Positions 8,219 to 17,336 of a DNA stretch of 19,403 bases are shown in pieces. Where the stretch lies: assembly GCA_943704415.1 (NCBI GenBank), contig CALSCO010000371.1, positions 1 through 19,403 on the forward strand, in the 5' to 3' direction. This DNA comes from Parvularia atlantis (taxonomy: Eukaryota > Opisthokonta > Rotosphaerida). The first letter of the stretch is position 1; each line of letters starts with the position of its first letter. The notes under the pieces were generated by a model. That model was given only the letters and a program-made list of their open reading frames with translations. It was not told the DNA's origin and searched no databases. Position numbers and translations under genes: made by a program.

Positions 8219-11200
8219 CTATTCTACCAGGTCGGTCTGCGGGTCGGTCTGCGGGTCGGTCTGCGGGTCGGCCTCGGTGCTGGCTGGAGCATCGGCCGTT
8301 GCGTCGCCGGGGACGATGGCTAGCGCGGCAACGCCGTCGAGCTCGCCCACGCCCGCCTCCTCAGCCGCCTCCGCCGCGGCCGCCGCCGCAGCGAGCACCT
8401 CGGCGGGCAGGCTGAGGTCGTCGTCGCGCGGGTCTGGCGCCTCAGCGTCGCCGACAAAGCCCACGTCCTCGCCCTCGTCGCCCTCGTCCTCGTCGCTCTG
8501 CTCCAACCCGAGCGGCAGCGCGTGCGACGGGCCCGCGGGCGTCGGCACCTCCTGCTCAGCGCCCTCGGTCGACGTCGCCGTGTCGTCCGATGCGATGCGC
8601 TCGGTGACCTTGTTGTGTGCGCGGTGCAGCCCAGGCGCGTGGTCCAGCAGCGCCGTGTCCGAGGCAGCCCGCCGTGCGTCGATCAGCGCCAGCGGCTCCT
8701 GCGCGCTGCCCAGCACGCCCGTAGACGCGCTCGGGACGGCGGGCGCCACCGCGTGCGGGCGCTGCGATGCCGGTACCGGCGCCGGTGCGGGCGTGGGTGC
8801 GGCGCGCTGGCGGTGCGCGGCGGACGGCTGCGTTGCGCTGAAGATCTGCGCCAGGCCCGCCCCGCGCGGGTGCGCGATCGGCCGCGGTACGCCCTTGTCC
8901 GGGTAGGCGGCGAGGAGGTCGTCGGGAATCGCCTCGTGGTTCTCGTGCAGGAAGCGCTTGCACCAGGCGACGCGCCGGCGCATGTCGTCGATAGCGTGCG
9001 CCAGCGGCACGCGCGACGGGTCCTCGAGCTCGTCCGCAAAGGCCGGCCCGGGCACGTTGAGGTACTCGAACGGCTGAACGGGGCACAGCTGGTCCACAAC
9101 CGAGGCATCGGGCGCGGGGGCTGCGGCGGGCGCGGGCGGGCGAAGGAGCGTGGCGAGAAGGGGCATGCCCTCGTTCGGGCAGTACATCGCGCGCCAGAAG
9201 CGGATGCTCGCGCCGGACGGGCTCGGGTACAGCACGGGCTCGGCCAGGGCCAGCCCGGCGTAGCGCGGGTTGTAGTAGCTCGCCGTCGGTCCCATGCTCG
9301 ACAGGGCCGGGTGGGGCCGTGCCGGCGCCGGGGCGGGCGTGGCAAAGTCGTACGGCGAGTCGCCCATGGTCTCGCACAGGACGGTCCAGGCCGAGAGCGC
9401 CTGGCGGACAAGGTGCTGCCGCTCGCGCTCGCAGTTGTACAGGAACGTGCCCGTGTCGCCCGAGAGGCTCAGGTAGAAGATGGCGCGGAGGAACGCGCCC
9501 GTGAACTCAAACTGGTCCGGGAACTGCTGCAGCAGCTGCCAGACGGCATCGAGGAACTGCAGGAAGACGGGTGAGGTCTCGCTGTGGTGGTGGTTCTGCG
9601 AGCTCGACACCGTGAGGCCGCTCGGCAGCGTCACGACTGTCTCGCCCTGCGCGGCACCGCCGGGCCCCGCGGCGGCCGGCGCCGCGCCCGCGCCCGCGGC
9701 CGCTGCCGACGCCGCTGCCGACGCCGCGTTCACGGCGGCCTTTTTGCCGTGGACGAGGTGCCCCGAGCGGTGGCTAAACTTGTAGCCGACGGCGAGCCAC
9801 TCCTTCTCGACCAGGACCATGAAGCCGCGGACGGTGCGGAAAAATGGGTCGAGACAGATCATCGGCAGGCACGTCAGCTGCGCTGTGCGGTCCCAGCCGT
9901 CGGAGCAGTGCACGAGCACGTTGGCGCCCTCGCTCCCGACCGCGCGCACGATTTTGGCGGCGCCCTCGAGGATTGTGCGGATGTGGCGCAGCCAGCCGGA
10001 CGCGTCGATCGCGGCGCACCATACCACCAGGCCCTGGTCGATCTGCTGGGTGGCTGCGAGGGCGCTGCAGTGAGCGTCCCGCTGGTGTGTGGCGTGGGGC
10101 GGGGGCGCGCGCACCATCGATCAGCTTGTCGAGGCTGTCGCGCATCACGTGGATGTTCTCGATGCCGAGAAACTCGCGCCGGCAATTGCTGTAGTACTCG
10201 GTGCTCTCGAAGCCCTTGCCCATGGCCGCATTGGCGTACGCGTTGGCGCGCGGGCGCGCGTCGAGGATGAGGTTGTTGGCCGAGAACGTGCGCGTGCCAC
10301 CCGTGACGCTCGCCCGGTGCTTCTCGTTGGCCGTGAAGATGGCCCGCACGAGTGCCTCGTCGTCGTGGTTGCGCTGGCTGAAGCCCACGAGCGGCTGGCT
10401 GCAGCGCGTGATGCACGCCTGGCGCACGGTTCAGCCGAGACACGCGGCGTGCGGTGTGGCGGCGCACCAGGTTGTCGCGGTGCAGGTAGCTGAGTATCGG
10501 GATGCGCCCGCGGCTGCGGAACCGCGCGCAGTTCTCGAGCACGTCGTCGGTGACCGAGGCCGGCACGGCGAGCACGCGCGGGTACGTGTCACACAGCTGC
10601 GCGCCGCGTTGGGCTCAGCCCCGCGGCGCAACGGCGGCGGCGCGCCACGCACGCCGTAGTCCTTGTTGACGGCGGTGAGGCGCCACGTCGTCGTGAGCGT
10701 GCCCACGCCCATCCGCGCAAACTCGTCCACGGGGTCGTACACGTCCCAGTCGGCCGCGTCGCGCACGGGCATGTCGCACAGAGCCTGCAGATGCTCCATG
10801 CGATCTGTCGCGTGCCCGGCGTGGCGCTCGTCAGGCTGCTGCCGCCGCCGCCTCGATGCGCGCGCCGGCGCACCCGGCAGAAGGTTCACGAGCGAGAAGA
10901 AGACGTCGCTGGCCTCGCGCTCGCGCCGGAAGATGAGCGTGCAGACGACAAAGTTGCGGCAGCGCAGGTGGATCGCGCAGCCGTTGTCGGACGAGCCCTT
11001 CCACGTGAGCGTGTCGAGCAGGACGTAGGGGATCTGCACGACGCACGCGCCGTGGGTCTCACGCGCACGCGGCAAGCGTCGACGCACCCACAGCTCCTGC
11101 ACGGCCGAGCGGAAGAGCAGGCGGTACGGCGTGATGTTGAGCGTGCCGGTCGAGCGCACGGCGCCCTGCTTCAGCGCGACCTCCGAGACCTGTCGGCGCC

Positions 11201-11276
11201 CGCGCGTCACACCCGCAGCGACGTGACGCAGCGAGGACAGGCGCGAGGCTACCGTAGCGATGCGGATCGCGTCCAT
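8219..11276 (-). CDS. Myotubularin-family phosphoinositide 3-phosphatase
   Basis: Six exons: 11276-11088, 11033-10874, 10804-10653, 10596-10468, 10418-10115 and 10053-8219, giving 922 residues. All five introns (49-69 nt) have GTGCG donors. The N-terminal GRAM/PH part has [13 protein letters not shown] and IPYVLLDTL. The myotubularin domain follows: [56 protein letters not shown]. The catalytic loop [10 protein letters not shown] is complete, with Cys361, Asp363, Asp366 and Arg367, so the enzyme should be active on PI3P and PI(3,5)P2 like its family. Then come [40 protein letters not shown] and [11 protein letters not shown]. An Ala/Gly-rich insert of about 60 residues splits FSHRSGH from the FLQF helix. 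The C-terminal tail of more than 300 residues is low-complexity, acidic and ends in a DPQT repeat; no FYVE domain is seen. Confidence 0.95.
8231..8271 (-). repeat. 12-base tandem repeat encoding (DPQT)n at the myotubularin C-terminus
   Basis: GTCGGTCTGCGG on the + strand is repeated three times perfectly plus a partial copy. In the gene's frame it encodes consecutive Asp-Pro-Gln-Thr units just before the stop codon. It is a recent, in-frame tandem expansion at the tail. Confidence 0.95.
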
Positions 11277-11559
11277 TGGCGCGGGCGGTAGGAGAGGCCT
11301 TGCGACACGGTAAATTATAAATGGTAAATGCGAATATTAGATACTCTCAAGATCGAAACAGTTAGGATTCCATCACTATACAGTTGCTGCGAATGTACCT
11401 CACCGACGCGCAATTTGCGCTGTTTGTCGTCGCGCGCATTCCCCCCCCCTGTGCGCTGACCCCGCAAACACGCACGCCTGTTGCTCGCCCGTGCCTCGCC
11501 TCGCCGTGCTCGCTGACGCACACGGCCCGCAGCGCCAGCTTGAAACAGCGTGCTTCATC
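11277..11559. promoter_or_regulatory. Divergent promoter region with an AT-rich core
   Basis: This region separates the myotubularin gene (-) from the PH-WD40-ankyrin gene (+). Bases about 11310-11400 are strikingly AT-rich for this window and include TAAATTATAAATGG (11311-11324), a TATA-like element that reads ATTTATAATTTA on the - strand, 35-50 bases from the myotubularin ATG. The right half returns to high GC and probably holds the 5' UTR of the + gene. Promoter function is inferred from position and composition. Confidence 0.55.
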
Positions 11560-13709
11560 ATGTCGTCGGACGACGACGAGCCGTCGACGGACGGTGCGTG
11601 GCCGCGTCGCCTGCGCCCGCGCGACTGCCGTGCCCACGAGCCGCACCGCGGGCAGCAGGCGAGCTGAGCCGCCGCGGCTCGGAGGAGATGTTGCACAGCA
11701 AGCACTCGGGCAGCCAGTCGTCGCTCAACACGCTCGACTCGGCCGGCCCGCCGCTCTCGGTCTCGGCCAAGCTGGCGATGCGCACCAAGGTCGCGTCCAC
11801 GGGCCGGGTCGCGCCGGTGACCTCACACGCCCGCCCGGCCCGCAGCGCCAGTCGATCTCGTCGACGTTCTCGGTCGCGTCGTCGACCGTGTCGTCGACGC
11901 ACGCCACGGTCAAGCTGCAGAACATGGACACGGACGACCCGCTCGACAGCATGCCCATCGGCGACCTCACCGGCCTCGAGATCTCGCTCGTCCCGACCGA
12001 GTCGCAGACCAAGGCAGCGTCGCCGCCGTTCCCCCGTCGCGCGCCCTCACGATGCGATGGCGCAGGAGTGCAACGCCGCGTACCGCAGCCTCCTCCCGCG
12101 CAAGCTCTGGGCCGACTTCCTCGTCAAGCGCGGCGGCATGCGCCAGAACTGGAAGACGCGCTACTTCCTGCTGACGGGCGACCACCTGCACTACTTTGAG
12201 CCGCAGGTGCGCACTTTTTCGGTTGTGCGAGCGGCGAAACCCAATGCCCGCGCCGAGCAGACTCTCAAGGGCACCGACCAGATGGGCGAGCCCGCGGCCA
12301 ACGCGGCGCCGCTCGGGTCCATCCCGCTGCACGCGATCACGGGCAAGGTGCACCGCTCCGACCTCGGCATCGTCTTCGGCTTCCAGGTGCCCACGGCCCA
12401 GCGCACGTACCACTTCCAGGCCATGTCGGCGCGCCGCATCGACAAGTGGCTGAGCGTGCTCAACGCCAACACGAAGCGTATCCAGTCGGCCTCGTCCAAG
12501 TTCTCCGACACGGTGCGGTGTGCCTGCGGGCAGGGCAGCGCGGCTGACGAGCGCCCGGGCGCGCAGGTCTTCCGCGTCACGACGTTCTGGGGCAATCACC
12601 AGATGGCCGTCCTGCGCACCGGCCGCGAGTTTGTCACGCTCGGCCAGCGCATCGAGACCGAGTTTGCCGAGCTCAACCCGCTCCCGTTCCCGCGCGAGCT
12701 CATGATCGAGCCGGCCATTCTGTCCAACAAGGACGCGATGGGGCACCTGCTCGAGGTGCGCGCCGCACGCACTGCTGCCCGTCCCGCGCGCTGACCTTCG
12801 CCGCCGCAGTACCTCAAGGGCGTCCTGCGCATCGACAATGACCGCCTGCTGGACGTCATGTCGGCGTTCCTGCGCGATCTGGTGCGCGCACGCCCGCAGC
12901 GCACGCCCGCAGCGCCGCCACCGACGGCTCACTGTCGCCGGCAGACGACCGACTTTTTCGTCTTTGACGTGCGCAAGAGCCAGAAGGAGGCAGACGTGCG
13001 CCCTTGGCCACCCTCGCTGCGCGCGGGCCTGACGTCTGCGGCGTCACGCAGACCGTGCCGTCGGTGGAGCACGAGGACCCATTCTTGTGCATGGCCGTGT
13101 CACCCATGCGCCGCTTTCCCGACCGGGTGCGTGAGCAGCGCGGCTGCCGTGACGCGGTCACCGCTCAAAAAAGCGCCACCCGCAGACGACGCAGATGGTC
13201 CTGCTCGGCGTCACCAGCGAGCGCATGCCCAACGGCACCGACCTGCACATCTACGACTTTGATGGCGGCCTCGTGCACTCGTACAGCCGTCGAATCGAGG
13301 GCCAGAGTGCGCCCGCCCGCCGCAACCGCACGTCGGCTGTGCTCACGCTCGGCGCGGCCCGGCCAGTCACGGGCAAGGTCCGCTTCGTGCGCTTTTCGCC
13401 CGACGGCGACCTGTTCTTCACGATGACGTTCACCGAGACGAGCGAGCGCCGCGAGGAGGGCCAGGCCGCGCGGCGCATCGGCTCGTTTGAGGTGCGTGGT
13501 GCACAGTGCGCGCGTGCTCAGCGAATGATGGTGCGTCGGTCCGCTGCTGCTGCGCAGATCACCATTTGGCGGCTGGACACGCTCGAGGCCGTGCTGACGC
13601 TCAGCGGTGCGGGCTTCCCCGTGCTCGTGAGCGAGATGTGGCTGCTGAACGACCTCTTCGACTCTGGTGCGTCGCTGGCGCCTCTCGCGACGCTGCTGAC
13701 GTCGCTGCC

Positions 13710-13740
<31 letters not shown>

Positions 13741-16375
13741 GCCGTCACGCGTCGCAAGACCGAGCCGGCGCACCTAATCGCCGTCGCCAACTCGTCTCGC
13801 AGCGTTGCCGTGTGGAACGTTGAGGAGCGGACGCTCGTGCGCAGCGTCACGCTTGAGTTCCCGAAGGGTGCGTCGTGCGCCCCGCTGCGCGATTCGCTCA
13901 CGACTCGGCAAGGCCTCGACGGCCTGCGCACCGTGCGCTTCTGCCCGACCGAGCCGGCGCTCGTGGCGCTCGGGGGCGACTACGGCGTGCAGGTCTGGGA
14001 CCACGTCAAGAACGAGTTTCTCGTCAACATCAAGTACAAGGCGACGTCGATCGGTGCGTGCAGACGGCCCACTGCCGGTGGCTCACAGAAGCGGCACGCG
14101 TGCAGCCGTGTCGCCGGATGGCAAGCGCCTCGCGGGCATCGGGACGCAAAAGTCGCGCGTGAAGTACTGGGACATGCGCACGGGCAAGACCACCAAGAGC
14201 CTCGCCTGCGGCTACTCCATGCGTGCGTGGCGGAGCGGCGTGCCGTGCTTGGCTGATCTCTGCGCGGTCAGCCAACGACGACGTCGTGCACCACCCGCAC
14301 GTGAGCTTCCACCCGAAGAACAGCGCGCTGCTCGTGTGCAATAGCCTCGGTGACGTCGTCGCGTGGAGCTTCATCGCCGAGACGACCGAGGAGACGCAGA
14401 CGATCGCCAACGTCGAACAGGTCTGGGCAACCGAGCGCCCTACGACCACGCCGACGCCCGGCAGCAGCACCGGCGTCGTCCTGACCAAGTGCGCGTGCAT
14501 TCTGCCGCCGCGTGACGACTGCTGCTCAAATGCCCGCCGCGCGCGCAGCACGGCGACGATGTTCCCGGGGATGGAGAGCGCGCTGCAGAAGGCCAAGGCG
14601 CTCGAGCCAGCCGTGTACGCCGAGTGCCGCGGCGTGATCACGAACGTGTCGTCGCGCGCCGACTTTGTCAAGTGCGGCCCGCTGGGGTGCCGCGTGCGCA
14701 AGCCGAGCTGACGGGACGGATGCGCAGGTACTCGGCCGACGGCTCGCTGATCCTTATGCACTCGTTTGAGAGCAAGTCTTTCTCGGTCTGGCTGAGCCGC
14801 AACGGCGACCTCGTGGCCGAGTTCCCGGCCGCCAGCGCGAACGGTGCGCGGCAGTGCTGCGTCGTGCTCAGCAATCTCACGCGCCGCCCGCAGCGACCTT
14901 CTTCTCGGCCGACATCAGCAGCGACGGCAAGCACATCGTGTTTATCGACGGCAAGACGTGCCACACGAAGCGCCTGCCGATCGACAGCAACGGTGATATC
15001 GTGGACGAGACCGAGGTGCAAGTGGTCGACGTGCGTCGCTTTTTTGGACGACGGCGGGGCGGGCCCTGACTGCGCCCGCGCCGCCCAGTCGCGCAGCTTT
15101 GGCTTTGTGCTCAACCACATCGAGCACGACCCGATGATCCCGCTGCACAACCACCAGGCACGTCCGTCTGCCGGTGTACGGGCGCGCGCGCGGTCGCCGC
15201 TGACCGGGCCGCAGGTCATCATCTCGATCTGCGAGAACGACCTGCCCAAGCTCAAGAAGATCGTCAAGGGCTTCAACCTCAACCTCAACTTTCGCTCGTT
15301 CCTCGACGGCTGGACGTGCGTCCACGTTGCACACGCAATGCGCACCGCGCCGCTCACGCGCATGCAACCTGCGCAGGCCGCTGCTGCTCGCCTGCAAGCT
15401 CGGCCAACCCAAGACCGTGCGCAGCCTCGTTAAGTACGGCGCAGACCTCGGCTTTGGCCGCGGCATCGACAACCTCACGCCGCTGCACGCGGCCGCGTCC
15501 TCGGGCTCGCTTAAGACCGTCATGAGTGCGTCTGGACCGTCCTGCCGCAGTGAGCCCCTGAACGCGCGCGCGCGTAAACAGCCCTCATCGAGCTCGGCGT
15601 CAACCCAAACAGCGCCTGGGACCCGTTCTACGGCTTCCAGTACCTCGAGCCCGGCGGCAAGGTGCGATGCGCCCGCCCGCTCTGGTGCACGCACGCTCAG
15701 ACATGATCGATCCCGCACACAGCCGCCGACAACGGGCATCACGGCGCTGCACATCGCGGCCTACATGGGCTGCGCCGACATTGTCGACTTTCTGCTGTCG
15801 GCCGGCGCCGACCTCGAGGGTGCGCAAACGCGCGTGCTCTGCAGCCAAGACTCACGTGTGCGCGCGCCGGCCCGCCAGGCAAGGACTCGAACGGTCGCAC
15901 GGCGATCATCTACGCGTGCGCCAACAAGAGCAACCTTGCCGTGGTGCAGGTGCTGGTGCGCCGCGGCTGCGACTGCACCGTTCGGCTGCGCACGGGCACG
16001 TCGGCGATGCACGAGGCCGCCAAGAACGACAACCAGAAGATGGTCATGCTGCTGCTGCAGGAGGGCGCAGGCGCCGAGAACGAGCGCAACTCGGTCGGGC
16101 TGACGCCGGTCGACCTCAACCCGCAGCTGTTCAGCAAGGTGCCGCGCGCTTTCTGTCTCTGCTTGCGTGCTCAACCCGCGCCTCAGCGCTCGCTCTCGTC
16201 CTACCTGCGCAGCGACACCAAAGAGTACCTCAAGTACCAGAAGAAGATCGCCAGCGGCGGCAGCGCGCCGCCGGGCGGCGGCGGCGGCAGAGGAGGCTCG
16301 TCCAGCGTCGTCCTGCCCGCGCCCGCCTCGTCTGGGCCGCTCGCCCGCGCCACCAAGCGCCTGAGCATCTTCTAG
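11560..16375 (+). CDS. PH - WD40-like - ankyrin multidomain protein, 25 exons
   Basis: Exons: 11560-11593, 11659-11807, 11852-12013, 12066-12206, 12261-12512, 12567-12755, 12810-12881, 12945-12995, 13052-13126, 13186-13491, 13558-13666, 13742-13867, 13913-14053, 14106-14222, 14272-14488, 14549-14686, 14728-14843, 14894-15030, 15089-15157, 15215-15315, 15377-15525, 15582-15661, 15723-15819, 15879-16138, 16187-16375; frame is kept throughout, 1158 residues. Residues 1-115 are Ser/Thr-rich and acidic. A PH domain (about 128-230) has FLVKRGGMRQNWKTRYFLLTG and, at its end, KWLSVLNA. A helical region follows. WD40-like blades (about 350-840) include VRFVRFSPDGDLFF, ITIWRLD, VAVWNVEERTLV, YGVQVWDHVKNEF and VKYWDMRTGKT. 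Ankyrin repeats (about 868-1080) include GWTPLLLACKLGQPKTV, TPLHAAASSGSLKTV and TALHIAAYMGCADIVDFLL. A Gly/Ser tail ends RLSIF. It probably acts as a membrane-recruited scaffold. Least certain joins: introns 3 and 19 (GC-AG), intron 12 (AAG acceptor) and the exon 10 start. Confidence 0.82.
13711..13739 (+). repeat. C29 homopolymer acting as the polypyrimidine tract of intron 11
   Basis: Twenty-nine consecutive C bases lie directly before the AG acceptor of intron 11 of the PH-WD40-ankyrin gene (intron 13667-13741). The transcript carries C29; the - strand carries G29, which can form G-quadruplexes. The exact length may be a sequencing approximation. Confidence 0.95.
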
Positions 16376-16501
16376 CCTCTTCGCGTCGCCCCCACATCTG
16401 TGCCCGCCCGCTTTGCTAAAGGTTCATGATCCCGTTGTAACATCACCTTAGTTGCCACGGCGGAAGGCGGCGGGTCGCTAAAGGCCGGCCATGTAGCACT
16501 T
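16376..16501. other. 3' flank of the PH-WD40-ankyrin gene and of the Fanzor relic
   Basis: The two genes converge across 126 bases. The stretch contains GCTAAAGG twice (16415-16422 and 16477-16484), separated by a GC-rich part with GGCGGAAGGCGGCGGG. A TGTAA at 16436-16440 is a possible cleavage/polyadenylation cue for the + gene. If the Fanzor relic was once a full element, its guide-RNA scaffold would map here on the - strand. Confidence 0.4.
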
Positions 16502-16750
16502 TTACAGGTAGGCGATGTTGCGCGCAGCGTTGACGTCCCTGTTCCACGACCACGAATAATTTACACTTTTGCAGTGTTTCGTGGAGTGAAGGGACGGGTG
16601 CTGGCGCATCGCGGAGTGACACTGGCAGCACGTCATCGCGTGCTCGAGCGAACGGTGGACGGACATCGTGACGGTCGAGTGCTTCGCCTCCGTCCAGAGT
16701 CTCCTGGCCCAGTGATTGGCGGCATGCAGTGCGTGCCAACCTGCTACTAC
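16502..16750 (-). mobile_element. C-terminal relic of a Fanzor/TnpB-type RNA-guided nuclease gene
   Basis: Reading leftward on the - strand, the frame ends WSWNRDVNAARNIAYL-stop, with RDVNAARNI at 16514-16540. This is the last RuvC block of TnpB and its eukaryotic Fanzor relatives, including the WNRD form common in Fanzors. About 30 residues upstream is MTCCQCHSAMRQHPS, then KHCKSVN, corresponding to the zinc ribbon before RuvC-III. Its second CxxC pair reads C-K-S-V, so one ligand is gone. Only about 80 residues are recognisable. Beyond about 16750 the strand is antisense to a Kelch gene end, so the RuvC-I/II blocks and N-terminus are missing. Family motif recognition is by eye; nuclease activity is ruled out by the truncation. 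No terminal repeats or target-site duplication could be defined. Confidence 0.72.
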
Positions 16751-16756
16751 TAGTAC

Positions 16757-17336
16757 ATGAAGAACTATGTGCAGGTCTACAACCACACGACGCGATCGTG
16801 GGCTATGACGACGCCCATGCCAGTGCACGAGGACCGCGGCGCCTACGACAACCTGGTGCAGTTTCCCGACGGACGCGTGCCAGTGCTCATCGGTGGCGGC
16901 CGCGGCGTGAACGGAAGCCTGTCCAGCTGCGAGATGCTCTACCTCGAGAAGTCGACGCCCGCCCACGCCTAGCGCGACCGCCACGGCCACGGCCACGGCG
17001 ACCGCTGCGCCGACCACGGCGACCCCGACGCCCTCGCCGACCGCCGTGCCTGCTCTGCCGGTCGTATCTTGTGCAAACACGGCGATGATCGCTGCGGTGT
17101 CGGCCGTGGGCGGCGTCTGCCTCCTCGTGCTCATCGTGCTCGTCTGGGTCCGCAGCCGCAACAGGCCCGACGAGACCAAGCCGCTCCTCGCCAACCCGTC
17201 CGTAGCAGCGCCGGTGATCTGTGAAGCTTTGCTTTTCCTGTGCACAGTGTTTGTCACCACACAGCTCACAGTGGCTGGCGACGCCCGCTTCCGTTGCAGC
17301 GCTTCATTGCGCGCACGCCCAGGCCGCAAAGGCTAG
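16757..17336 (+). pseudogene. 3' fragment of a Kelch-repeat, membrane-anchored surface protein with a frame break
   Basis: From 16757 (MKNYVQVYNHTTRSW) a single Kelch-like blade is readable: VQVYNHTTRSWAM, then FPDGRVPVLIGGGRG. It stops at TAG 16970-16972. From about 16968 another frame, without stop to 17336, continues plausibly. It gives a Thr/Ala/Pro-rich linker (TATATATAAPTTATPTPSP), a transmembrane helix (MIAAVSAVGGVCLLVLIVLVW), a basic stop-transfer RSRNR and a tail with DETKPLLANP, a dileucine-like sorting motif. Together this looks like the end of a type I membrane Kelch protein whose frame shifts between the blade and the linker. Nothing upstream supplies the other blades; the Fanzor relic sits there instead. 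It may be a decayed gene, a gene truncated by the insertion, or a sequencing indel; no GT donor was found to explain the shift by splicing. Confidence 0.65.
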
